From NCBI RefSeq assembly GCF_900536025.1, contig NZ_UNOZ01000031.1:62001-126000 (forward strand): a stretch of DNA of 64,000 bases. Direction: 5' to 3'. The DNA is from Pseudomonas reidholzensis (lineage in GTDB: Bacteria; Pseudomonadota; Gammaproteobacteria; Pseudomonadales; Pseudomonadaceae). Below the pieces are notes generated by a model. The model saw only the letters and a program-made list of their open reading frames with translations. It was not told where the DNA came from and ran no database searches. The position numbers and the translations under genes are program-made. Shown in pieces: positions 32,573-40,541 of this stretch (positions within the stretch are counted from its first letter, which is position 1; each line of letters begins with the position of its first letter).

Positions 32573-33472
32573 ATGCGAATTACCCTGATGCAGATCGAGG
32601 CGTTCTACTGGACGGCCCGTTTGGGCGGCGCACATGCAGCCTCTCGCCATCTTCATCTGACCCAGCCGGCCATCTCTTCGCGGATCAAGGAGATGGAGTC
32701 GCTGTTGAGCGTCAAGCTGTTCGATCGCAGCAAGCAGCGCATGACCCTCACCGCCGATGGCCACACCGCACTCAGGCATGCCGAGCTGGTGCTCAACAAC
32801 AGCGTTCAGCTGGAACAGTTCGCGGCCAAGCAGAAGGTCCATCGACGCTTGCGCCTGGGCGCTGACGAGTGTTCGGCCATGGTCGGCCTGACCGCCGTAA
32901 TCAGCGAGATCAAGGCGCACTTCCCGGAAATCACCCTGGAAATCTCGATCAACGTCGGCGCCGAACTCAATCGCAAACTCAACGACCATGAGCTGGATAT
33001 CGCCCTGCTGACCAACCCGGCCACGCGCGAGGACGTCACCGATGTGTTCCTCGGCTGGATGACCTTTCAGTGGGTAGCCGCGCAGCACCTGGAGGTGGGC
33101 GAAGGGCCGTTCATGGCGGCGCAGGCGGGGGCGCATTCGATCGTTACGCACAGCGCCCCCTCGACCTTGTATTCGGTGGTCGAGCGCTGGTTGAAGGAAG
33201 GTGGGATGGCCTCGAACGCCTTTCATTCGAGCAACTCGCTGGCGTTCATCGCCAAGATGGTCTCGGCCGGTCACGCGATCGGCATCCTGCCGGTGCCGTT
33301 GATCCGCGACATGCTCGCGGTCGACATGCTCAAGATCCTCCCGTGCGACCCGCCGATAGCGCCCGCCCGGTTCTGCCTGTCGTACCTCACGGAGCGGCCC
33401 GACCTGCAGCTCGAAGAGCTGGTCGCGATCACCCGGGCGACCCTGGTCAAACAGAACTTCCTGGTCGATTGA
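32573..33472 (+). CDS. LysR-family transcriptional regulator
   Basis: 299 residues. The N-terminal helix-turn-helix spans about residues 5-60: IEAFYWTARLGGAHAASRHLHLTQPAISSRIKEMES, then LFDRSKQRMTLTADG. The effector domain follows (RLRLGADECSAMVGLTAVIS...). It is divergent from the RraA-like/TRAP 1 operon and convergent with the aldolase gene, so it is placed to regulate either transport cluster, most directly TRAP 1. The effector is presumably the substrate or a breakdown product. Confidence 0.93.
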   Translation: MRITLMQIEAFYWTARLGGAHAASRHLHLTQPAISSRIKEMESLLSVKLFDRSKQRMTLTADGHTALRHAELVLNNSVQLEQFAAKQKVHRRLRLGADECSAMVGLTAVISEIKAHFPEITLEISINVGAELNRKLNDHELDIALLTNPATREDVTDVFLGWMTFQWVAAQHLEVGEGPFMAAQAGAHSIVTHSAPSTLYSVVERWLKEGGMASNAFHSSNSLAFIAKMVSAGHAIGILPVPLIRDMLAVDMLKILPCDPPIAPARFCLSYLTERPDLQLEELVAITRATLVKQNFLVD

Positions 33473-33476
33473 GCCG

Positions 33477-33514
33477 CCAGGCGCTGCCGGGCATCCCTGC
33501 CCCGCAGCGCCTGG
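33477..33514. terminator. Bidirectional terminator between lysR and aldolase genes
   Basis: CCAGGCGCTGC and GCAGCGCCTGG form an 11-bp perfect stem, loop of 16 bases, just after the LysR stop and adjacent to the aldolase stop on the other strand. No T run is seen on either side. Confidence 0.55.
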
Positions 33515-33517
33515 GCG

Positions 33518-34321
33518 TTAGCCGCGCAACGCCTGCTGCACCGCGGCGATCTGCTGCCCGGCGCTGTTCAGCCACGACAGGTCACTGCCCATCAGGAGCA
33601 TGTCGCTGCCCATCTCGATCAGCCGCCGGGCGGTGTCCAGGTCAGCCGGGAAGCACGGCACCATGACCTTGATCGAGCGTGCATGGCACTTGCTGATCAA
33701 CAGCTGCAGGCGCTCGAGTACCTCGGGGTTGCCCAGTCGGTAGTCGACCGGCAGGCCGCGCGAAAGTGAGTAGTCAGCCGGGCCGAAATGCACCGCGTCG
33801 ATGCCCTCGACCGCGAGGATTTCATCGATGTTGTCGAAGAACTCGTAGCTCTCGGCCATCGGCACAATCACGCTCTGGGCGTTCTGCGCCTCGGTGTAGC
33901 GCGCCCAGTCGAACCCCGGCCCGGCGTAGCCCGCCGAGCGCACCGAGCTGTCGCCGCCGCGCCGGCCCAGCGGCGCAAACTTGCTGAAGCGGATGATCTC
34001 GCGCATCTGCGCGGCGTTGTGCACCTGCGGCACGATGACGCCCGACGCGCCCATTTCCAAGGCCTTGCGGATATCCCATTCGAGCGTGCCGCGCACCCGC
34101 ACCAGGCTGTGAATGGCGGCGCTCCTGGCCGCCAACAGGAGTTTTTCCATGTCCCGGTCGACGCCCAGGGCGGTGTGTTCGGCGTCGATGAAGACGAAGT
34201 CCAGGCCCCAGTTGCCCGCCACCTCGATGGGCATGCAGGCGGTGCTGTAGATGTTCATGCCAAAGGTGGTTGCGCCCGACATGCGTTGCTTCAATGACAG
34301 CGGTTGATCATGCGTGGTCAT
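33518..34321 (-). CDS. HpcH/HpaI-family aldolase
   Basis: 267-residue class II (metal-dependent) aldolase of the pyruvate/phosphoenolpyruvate-utilising superfamily. The catalytic His is in FIDAEHTALG near residue 48; metal ligands Glu and Asp are in MAESYEFF and HFGPADYSLSRG; VRVRGTLEWDIRKALEMGASGVIVPQV supplies the arginine region. All expected catalytic residues are present, so retro-aldol cleavage of a 4-hydroxy-2-oxo acid is likely. Last gene of the TRAP 2 operon. The exact substrate is unknown. Confidence 0.88.
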   Translation of the reverse strand: MTTHDQPLSLKQRMSGATTFGMNIYSTACMPIEVAGNWGLDFVFIDAEHTALGVDRDMEKLLLAARSAAIHSLVRVRGTLEWDIRKALEMGASGVIVPQVHNAAQMREIIRFSKFAPLGRRGGDSSVRSAGYAGPGFDWARYTEAQNAQSVIVPMAESYEFFDNIDEILAVEGIDAVHFGPADYSLSRGLPVDYRLGNPEVLERLQLLISKCHARSIKVMVPCFPADLDTARRLIEMGSDMLLMGSDLSWLNSAGQQIAAVQQALRG

Positions 34322-34351
34322 GGTCAGAACCTGTGTGGGTGGGGGTGGCCA

Positions 34352-35152
34352 TCAGAGGCGATAGGTTTCTGGCAGGCGGTCGCGGAACGGGTGCACCTCG
34401 AACACGCCAGGGTCGCGGATCAGCGACTTGTTGCGGGCCTTGGCCAGGTCGATCTCGACACTGAACACGCCATCTTCCAGCCCCGCGCGCACCAGGGTCT
34501 TGCCGGACGGCTCGATGATGTGGCTGGTGCCGATGAACTGCATGCCGCCATCCATGTCGTTGCGGTTCGGCGCCACGAAATAGACCATGTTTTCCGCCGC
34601 CCGCACGGTGCTGAAGATGTCCGGCAGCATGCGTGCCTGCTCCGGCCAGGCGGCGGGCAGGACAACGATATCGGCACCTTCCAGGGCCAAGGTACGGACC
34701 ACCTCGGGGAAGCGGATCTCGTAGCAGATGGCCAGGCCGATGCGGCCGATCTCGGTGTCGAAGATCGGCACCGTCCACTCCTGCGGACGATCGGTGAAGC
34801 GGTCACCGATCATGAACGGCAGGTGACGTTTGCGGTGCAGGCCGATGATGCCCTGCGGGCCGATCAGTGCCGCGGTGTTGAAGATCGACTGCGCATGGCG
34901 TTCATAGAAGCCGACGACGATAAGGATGCCGGTCAGCGCCGAAACCTCCAGCAGCGGTGTCAGGGCGTCGATGGCGATCGCGCCGCGCTCGAGGTCTTCA
35001 CGGCTGTCGAACGAGCCGCCGGTCAGCAGGCATTCGGCGAAGGTGATCAGGCGCGAGCCTTCCTCAGCCGCCTGGCGCGCCAGCGCAGCGACCTTGTCGA
35101 TGGTCTGGGTCGGGTGCTCGGCAGGGTGGATCTGGGCAACGGAGATTTTCAT
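34352..35152 (-). CDS. Nitrilase-superfamily carbon-nitrogen hydrolase
   Basis: 266 residues with the full catalytic set: Glu40 in FAECLLTG, Lys108 in HRKRHLPF, Cys143 in AICYEIRFPE. The extended loop around RRGD-like positions is short, and the protein resembles omega-amidase/NIT-type enzymes. It would hydrolyse an amide or nitrile to a carboxylic acid and ammonia in the cytoplasm. Lies between the TRAP 2 binding protein and the aldolase, 58 and 30 bases apart, so it probably processes the imported compound or its amide. Confidence 0.88.
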   Translation of the reverse strand: MKISVAQIHPAEHPTQTIDKVAALARQAAEEGSRLITFAECLLTGGSFDSREDLERGAIAIDALTPLLEVSALTGILIVVGFYERHAQSIFNTAALIGPQGIIGLHRKRHLPFMIGDRFTDRPQEWTVPIFDTEIGRIGLAICYEIRFPEVVRTLALEGADIVVLPAAWPEQARMLPDIFSTVRAAENMVYFVAPNRNDMDGGMQFIGTSHIIEPSGKTLVRAGLEDGVFSVEIDLAKARNKSLIRDPGVFEVHPFRDRLPETYRL

Positions 35153-35210
35153 GCTGTTCCTCTTGGAGCATTGGGCGCGCCACCGCAGCAGCGCGCGAAA
35201 GGGCGTGGCG

Positions 35211-36209
35211 TCACTGCGGGTTGAAGTCCATGGCCTGGTAGACCTTGCGCACCAGCTCGGGATTGATCTGCGCGGCGTACTTGCTGATCACCGGGCGGAT
35301 GGTCTGCTGGATCCGCGCGACCTCCTCGGCCGGCAGCTCGTTGACCTGCATGCCAGAGGCCTGTAGCTCGGCAATCGCCTTGCCGTCGGCTTCGCGGGAG
35401 ATCCGCCGCTGCTCCAGGCGCACTTCCATGGCCACCTCCGACAAGAGCTTCTGCTCGTCGGCATTGAGCGAGTCCCAGAAGGTCTTGCCGATCAGCACGA
35501 TCTGCGGGTTGTAGTTGTGCCGGGTCAGGCTCAGGTACTTCTGCACCTCGTTGAATTTCGAGGCGAGGATCAGCGCGGCGGGGTTTTCCTGGCCGTCGAC
35601 GGTGCCGGTTTCCAGCGCGGTGTGCACTTCGGTGAACGGCAGCGGTGTGGGGTTGGCACCCAGCGCGGTCCACACATCGAGGAACAACGGCGACTGCTGG
35701 GCGCGGATTTTCAGCCCGGCGATGTCATCCATCTTCTGCACCGGGCGCACATTGTTGCTCAGGTTGCGCACGCCCAGCTCCCAGAACGCCAGGCCGACCA
35801 GGTTCTTCTCCGGCAACTGGTCGGTGAGCATCTTGCCCACCTCGCCGTCGAGCATGGCATCGACCTTGGCGGTGTCGGTGTAGAGGAACGGGAAGTCGAG
35901 GATGCCGAAGTCGGTCACATGATTGAGCATCAGGCCGGCGTTCCAGGTCATCATTTCGATCACCCCGCCCTGCAGCGACGACAGCACCTGTACATCACCG
36001 CCGAGCACACCGTTGGGGAAAGTGCGCACTTTGATCTTGCCACCGCTGCGCGCCTCGACCTGCTTGGCGAACAGCTCCATGCCGATCGCCGGGGGCGTGC
36101 CCTTGGGGCTGGTGGCGGCAAACTTGATGACCCGCGAATTGTATTCGGCGGCAACGCTCATGCTGCTGACGAGCAGCATGGCAACCACCGCGGCTAGGCG
36201 TTTGTTCAT
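35211..36209 (-). CDS. TRAP transporter solute-binding protein (DctP), system 2
   Basis: 332-residue precursor with signal peptide (AAVVAMLLVSSMSVAAE). FAKQVEARSGGKIKVRTFPNGVLGGDVQVLSSLQGGVIEM and LKIRAQQSPLFLDVWTALGANPTPLPFTEVHTALETGTVDGQEN are DctP hallmarks; the Arg in KIRAQQS is the probable carboxylate contact. ATG 36209 chosen because it begins the signal peptide; the frame is open to 36248. Differs clearly from the system 1 binding protein and lacks its cysteine-bearing tail, so the two transporters probably take different ligands. Confidence 0.94.
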   Translation of the reverse strand: MNKRLAAVVAMLLVSSMSVAAEYNSRVIKFAATSPKGTPPAIGMELFAKQVEARSGGKIKVRTFPNGVLGGDVQVLSSLQGGVIEMMTWNAGLMLNHVTDFGILDFPFLYTDTAKVDAMLDGEVGKMLTDQLPEKNLVGLAFWELGVRNLSNNVRPVQKMDDIAGLKIRAQQSPLFLDVWTALGANPTPLPFTEVHTALETGTVDGQENPAALILASKFNEVQKYLSLTRHNYNPQIVLIGKTFWDSLNADEQKLLSEVAMEVRLEQRRISREADGKAIAELQASGMQVNELPAEEVARIQQTIRPVISKYAAQINPELVRKVYQAMDFNPQ

Positions 36210-36237
36210 GGTGTGTTCCTTTTTTATTGTCAGGTGT

Positions 36238-37521
36238 TCAGTGGGCAAACCATTGCGCAGGCACGGTGACCAGCTCGGGGAAGATCACCAGCAGGAAGAG
36301 CACGACGATTTCCGCGATGAGGAACGGGAAGGTGCCTTTGAGCAGCGCTTCGTAGCGCATTCGGCCGATACCGCAGACCACGTTGAGCACCGTGCCCACC
36401 GGCGGCGTGATCAGGCCGATCGAGCAATTGACCATGAACAGCACGCCGAAATAGATCGGGTCGATGTTCGCCGCGGTGACCACCGGTACCAGGATCGGCG
36501 CCAGCAGCAGCACGGTCGGGGTGAGGTCCATGACCATCGAGATGAGCAGGATCAGCAGCATCAGCACCACGATCAGCAGCCGAGGGCTGTCGATCACCGG
36601 CTGGATCAGGTCGATGATCTGCCCGGGGATATCGGCGATGGTGATCATCCAGGCCGGGATCGACGCACAGGCCACCAGGAACATCACCGCCGCCGTGGTC
36701 TTGCCGGCACGCAGCAGCAGGTCGTTGAGCGACTTCAGGTCGAGCTCGCGGTACACCAGGCACGACACCAGCAGCGCATAGACGCTGGCCACCGCGCCGG
36801 CCTCGGTCGGGGTCACCACGCCAAAGCGCAGGCCGACGACGATGATCACCGGCAGCATCAGCGCCCAGATACTGTCGACGAAGGCCTTGAGACGTTCCTT
36901 GCCGGAGGCCTTGGGGCTCAACTGGACATCGGTATCACGGCGCGACACCAGCCACCAGGCGATGACCAGGGCCAGGGCGATCAACAGCCCCGGGGCGATC
37001 CCGGCGAGAAACAGCTTGGTGATCGACAGGCCCGAGGCGACGCCGAAGACCACGAAGCCGATGCTCGGCGGGATGATCGAACCGAGCACCGACACCGAGG
37101 CGATCAGGCCGCCCGAGCGATTGCGGTTGTAGCCGGCGATGACCATCATCGGCAGCAGCAGCGCGGTCAGCGACGCGGCATCGGCAAGCGCCGAACCGGA
37201 CAGGCTCGACAGCAGCACACCGGCAAAGATGGTCACGTAGCCCAAGCCGCCGCGCATGTGCCCGACCATGGCAATCGCCAGGTTGATGATGCGCTTGGAC
37301 AGCCCGCCACTGTTCATCACCTCACCGGCAATGATGAACAGCGGGATCGCCAACAGCGGAAAGCTGCCGGCCGAGTTGATGATGTTCTGCGCGATGATCT
37401 GCCCGTCGAACAGGCCCAGCAGGCCCATCAGGGCAACGCCACAGAGGATCAGCGCATAAGCGATCGGCACACCGATCAGAATGGCGGCCATCAGCACGCC
37501 AACGAATACGTAAAGGGCCAT
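36238..37521 (-). CDS. TRAP transporter large permease (DctM), system 2
   Basis: 427-residue inner-membrane protein, about 12 helices. AIPLFIIAGEVMNSGGLSKRIINLA, SGSALADAASLTALLLPMM and GLITPPVGTVLNVVCGIG are DctM motifs. It shares one base with the dctQ stop (TAATG), and the binding protein follows 28 bases later, giving the order Q-M-P, unlike P-Q-M in system 1. Confidence 0.94.
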   Translation of the reverse strand: MALYVFVGVLMAAILIGVPIAYALILCGVALMGLLGLFDGQIIAQNIINSAGSFPLLAIPLFIIAGEVMNSGGLSKRIINLAIAMVGHMRGGLGYVTIFAGVLLSSLSGSALADAASLTALLLPMMVIAGYNRNRSGGLIASVSVLGSIIPPSIGFVVFGVASGLSITKLFLAGIAPGLLIALALVIAWWLVSRRDTDVQLSPKASGKERLKAFVDSIWALMLPVIIVVGLRFGVVTPTEAGAVASVYALLVSCLVYRELDLKSLNDLLLRAGKTTAAVMFLVACASIPAWMITIADIPGQIIDLIQPVIDSPRLLIVVLMLLILLISMVMDLTPTVLLLAPILVPVVTAANIDPIYFGVLFMVNCSIGLITPPVGTVLNVVCGIGRMRYEALLKGTFPFLIAEIVVLFLLVIFPELVTVPAQWFAH

Positions 37522-38039
37522 TATTTGACTGCTCCCTGCTCGACTGCCGGGGTGTGCTCAGGGCTGGGCGCGGCGGGCGCGCTGATCAGGGTCTTGATCA
37601 GCTGGGCGCTGAGCAGCAAACCGCTGAACACCGAGAACACCAGGCCGGCGCCGTAGAACAGCGCCATGGAGATGCCGGTCGAGGGTGCGCCGACGTGCAG
37701 GTTGATCAGGGTCTGCTTCCAGCTGCCGTCGAAAAACAGCCAGGTCACGTAGAGCATCAGCACTTGCGTGAGTGCCAGCAGGTACTTGCCCATCTGCGGC
37801 GAAACGCGGCTGGTCAGCACGTCGACGCCGATGTGGCCGTTTTCATGGAGCATCAGTTGGGCGCCGGCAAACACCAGCCAGACGAACGCCAGGCGCGAGA
37901 ACTCTTCACTGAAGAACAGCCCGGAATTGAAGCCGTAGCGCAGCACGACGTTGGTGAAGATCAGGCACGTGATGCACACCAGGCACGCGACGACCAGGAC
38001 CTTGAGCGCCAGAAAGTAGCCGTTGAGGAGTGTTTTCAT
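37521..38039 (-). CDS. TRAP transporter small permease (DctQ), system 2
   Basis: 172-residue four-helix protein. VVLRYGFNSGLFFSEEFSRLAFVWLVFAGAQLMLHENGHIGVDVL is the DctQ core, with the SEE pair and HIGVD. ATG 38039 (MKTLLNGYFLALKVL) starts the first helix and is preceded by a better context than the open frame to 38084. First gene of the TRAP 2 operon: Q, M, P, nitrilase, aldolase. Confidence 0.92.
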   Translation of the reverse strand: MKTLLNGYFLALKVLVVACLVCITCLIFTNVVLRYGFNSGLFFSEEFSRLAFVWLVFAGAQLMLHENGHIGVDVLTSRVSPQMGKYLLALTQVLMLYVTWLFFDGSWKQTLINLHVGAPSTGISMALFYGAGLVFSVFSGLLLSAQLIKTLISAPAAPSPEHTPAVEQGAVK

Positions 38040-38346
38040 GGCGCCTCCCGCAGATCGACTGGCGGGAAGTGGGCGGGAGGACATGGCCTTTCGGGGCCAG
38101 CGACGCGGACGCAGGTCTGCGCACGAGGACGTGAACTGAGCATGGAGATCACCTTGTTATTTTTTGGTTATACGTCGTCGTATGACCCAACAAAGTGTCT
38201 GCGAAAATGCCCGTTCCTCGCTGCCTCAACATTTTTATCAGGGCAATAAGGAATACCGATCATCGCAGCCCAGCCCGCCCCTGCCGGTGCGCAGGAGCGG
38301 GCTGGCGCGCATCGCTGCGATCAGCCGCGATGCATCGATCCTGCCC
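38040..38346. other. Intergenic region upstream of TRAP 2 with a palindrome
   Basis: 307 bases between dctQ of system 2 and the 3' end of rsmJ. It should hold the TRAP 2 promoter. The palindrome ATACG-TCGT-CGTAT lies at 38170-38183. Further right, GC-rich text with CAGCCCGCCC and GCGGGCTG resembles a decayed REP. No open frame with a ribosome site was seen. Confidence 0.5.
38170..38183. promoter_or_regulatory. Candidate operator ATACG-N4-CGTAT upstream of TRAP 2
   Basis: Perfect 5-bp inverted repeat with a four-base centre, 131 bases upstream of the dctQ start. Similar short palindromes with TAC/GTA cores are bound by GntR (FadR-type) regulators that often control TRAP operons; no GntR gene is in the window, so the regulator is unknown. 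Confidence 0.4.
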
Positions 38347-39129
38347 TCAGGCCTTCAAGGCCTTCTTCGGGTAGATGTCATAACGGCTCGATTTGCCTTC
38401 GAGGCTATGACTCGGCTTGGGCCCGTCGATGATCGGCGCCTTGCGCGGGCGCTTGACCACCACCCGGTGACTGGCCAAGGCCAACGCCGCCTCGAGCAAC
38501 GCCGGCGCGTCCAGGTCGTCCCCGACCAACGGCCGGAACACCCGCATCTCCTTCTTCACCAGGGCGCTCTTGTCGCGGTGCGGAAACATCGGATCGAGGT
38601 AGATCACCTGCGGCGGTTCACCCTCCCAGCCGCGCATTTGCTCGATGGCATTGCCTACCAGCAAACGCATCCGCGCGACGATAGGCCCCACCTCGCCATC
38701 ACCGCGGCCGCGCGCCAGGCCATCCTCGAGCAACGCGGCAATCAGCGGCTGACGCTCGATCAGGGTCATCTGGCAACCGAGGCTGGCCAGCACGAACGCA
38801 TCCTTGCCCAACCCCGCAGTGGCATCCAGCACCTGCGGGCGGACGCCTTGGGCGATGCCCACGGCCTTGGCGATCATCTGCCCACTGCCACCGCCAAACA
38901 GCCGCCGATGCGCAGCCTGGCCCTCGACGAAATCCACCCGCACCGGGCCCGGCGCCTGCGGCCCGAGCTGCTGCACCTGCAACCCCTCAGCGCCCACCTG
39001 CACCGCGAACCCCGCCGCCTCGTCAGCCAACGGCAGCCCCAGTCGCTCGGCCCACGCCGCCGCTTGCGCCTGGTACTCCGGGGCCATTGCCTCGACCCTG
39101 ATGCCCATGCCCTGCTCTTGCTCTACCAT
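38347..39129 (-). CDS. rsmJ: 16S rRNA (guanine(1516)-N(2))-methyltransferase RsmJ
   Basis: 260-residue SAM-dependent methyltransferase. The SAM motif is LDATAGLGKDAFVLASLG, the catalytic-type motif is YLDPMFPHRDKSALVKKEMR, and RFDVYPKKAL-like text (SSRYDIYPKKAL) ends the protein, all typical of RsmJ (YhiQ). ATG 39129 (MVEQEQGMGIRVEAM) chosen; a GTG at 39141 adds four residues. It methylates G1516 of 16S rRNA. Core gene marking the right border of the TRAP cluster. Confidence 0.93.
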   Translation of the reverse strand: MVEQEQGMGIRVEAMAPEYQAQAAAWAERLGLPLADEAAGFAVQVGAEGLQVQQLGPQAPGPVRVDFVEGQAAHRRLFGGGSGQMIAKAVGIAQGVRPQVLDATAGLGKDAFVLASLGCQMTLIERQPLIAALLEDGLARGRGDGEVGPIVARMRLLVGNAIEQMRGWEGEPPQVIYLDPMFPHRDKSALVKKEMRVFRPLVGDDLDAPALLEAALALASHRVVVKRPRKAPIIDGPKPSHSLEGKSSRYDIYPKKALKA

Positions 39130-39223
39130 CCGTTCCCGCACCCGAAATAATTAATGAAACGCCGGCCACGGCCGATACACGCAGTATCCGCTATTCTGCC
39201 AGAGCACAACACGCGCAACTGCC

Positions 39224-39844
39224 ATGTCAGATACTCTTCCCATCGGCTTGACCTACCTGTCGCCTGTCGGCAACTACGGTCGGCAGAATACCCAGGCACT
39301 CGGCGGCGTCAGCCACCTGTGGCAGGATTTCTTTGCCCGGGCGATGGCCGACCAGCAAGGTCAGGAAGAAGACGCCTTCAGCCAGGCGCTGGTGCAGTAT
39401 GACCAGAGCAGCGGCGAACCGGTCGGTGGCGCCCGCGCCCTGGCACTGATCGACGCGCAGCGCGCGTGCAACGTCAAAGACACCCAGGTCGCACCGCCCG
39501 AGCCGCTGTTCCTGCCCAAGGCAGAGCTCGAGGCCAATCTGCTGGAGCCTGCCGCAGAGCCGTTCAGCGCCGTCGAACTGATCCAGCAGCAACGCGACCT
39601 CGACCTCAACAACAGCTGGTTGCGCCCGGTGGTCATGAGCCAGGGTCAGCCACTGCCCACGCCGGCTGCCGCACCTGCACCGCGCCCGCTGTACCTGCCG
39701 ATCGCCGAGCTCGAAGCGAACCTGCTGGACCCTGCCCCAGAGCCGTTCGATGACAGCACCCTGGCGCAACAGCAGAACGACCTCGCGTTCGATACCCACT
39801 GGGCGCGCCCGGTGGTGCTGAACAACGTCCGCGTTCACGCCTGA
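39224..39844 (+). CDS. Pseudomonas protein with duplicated 46-residue repeat
   Basis: 206 residues, no signal or membrane segment. The N-terminal half includes GLTYLSPVGNYGRQNTQALG and AFSQALVQYDQSSGEPVGGARALALIDAQRA. The C-terminal half has two tandem repeats, residues 93-138 and 154-199, both with PLxLPxAELEANLLxPxxEPF and QQQxDLxxxxxWxRPVV. A Pro/Ala linker separates them. I do not know a function; the family appears to be Pseudomonas-specific. Confidence 0.8.
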   Translation: MSDTLPIGLTYLSPVGNYGRQNTQALGGVSHLWQDFFARAMADQQGQEEDAFSQALVQYDQSSGEPVGGARALALIDAQRACNVKDTQVAPPEPLFLPKAELEANLLEPAAEPFSAVELIQQQRDLDLNNSWLRPVVMSQGQPLPTPAAAPAPRPLYLPIAELEANLLDPAPEPFDDSTLAQQQNDLAFDTHWARPVVLNNVRVHA

Positions 39845-39845
39845 G

Positions 39846-40535
39846 TCATCGGCAGATCTGCCAAAGCCCCATGTCCAGGTGAAAGTGATTGTGGTGCGCG
39901 GCGTTGTAGTCCGGCCCCAATACCGTACTGAAACTGTCGCAGGCCGCCTGGCGCACCTGCCGAAGAAACTCCGCCTTCTGCCCGCCCGCCTGCCAGTCCT
40001 GGGCCAGGACGATGCGCTGGCCGTCCTTCAGGCGAAAGCCGCTGATGTCCAGGGCATTGGCCGTCGCATGCTGGCTCAGGCGACCTTGCTTGCGGTTATA
40101 GACGTTGCGGCAGGCAAAGCTGCCCAGGTGCTCGACCTGCGCCACCGGCTGGCCGAACACGCGCTGCGCGGCGGGCTGCAGGCCGTGCGCCTCGAACAGT
40201 GCATAGGCCACCGCCAGCGGGCAGCTGGCGAGAAAACTGCTGCTCAGGCGCGCCTGGCCCGCCTCGACTCGCCACACGTTGTGCAGAGGGCAGCGCGCGC
40301 TCGCCGGGCTGTCGGCCTGCTGGCGATAGCGCAGGGCTGATGTCGCCAGGGCCTGTTGGCACAGCGCTGGATCGTTGCGCAGGCGCGACAGTTTGTACGG
40401 GCTGAGCAGGTTTGGCGGCTGCCGTACGTCGAGCACCGCCCACGGGTTCCACTCCGCCGGTGGGCGCCAGCCCAGGTACCAGGCCTGCCCCGCCACAAGC
40501 AGCAGCGCCAGCAGCAGCCAGGCTAGCCAGCGCAT
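39846..40535 (-). CDS. Extensin-like (M15-type fold) exported protein
   Basis: 229 residues with an N-terminal membrane anchor or signal (LAWLLLALLLVAGQAW). The C-terminal domain has SQHATANALDISGF (His, Asp) and HHNHFHLD (His-x-His), the zinc-site pattern of M15 D,D/L,D-peptidases and extensin-like proteins. Four or more cysteines suggest a periplasmic location. It probably acts on peptidoglycan; activity is not demonstrated. Convergent with the repeat protein gene and six bases after the next gene's stop. Confidence 0.85.
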   Translation of the reverse strand: MRWLAWLLLALLLVAGQAWYLGWRPPAEWNPWAVLDVRQPPNLLSPYKLSRLRNDPALCQQALATSALRYRQQADSPASARCPLHNVWRVEAGQARLSSSFLASCPLAVAYALFEAHGLQPAAQRVFGQPVAQVEHLGSFACRNVYNRKQGRLSQHATANALDISGFRLKDGQRIVLAQDWQAGGQKAEFLRQVRQAACDSFSTVLGPDYNAAHHNHFHLDMGLWQICR

Positions 40536-40541
40536 CCGGGC

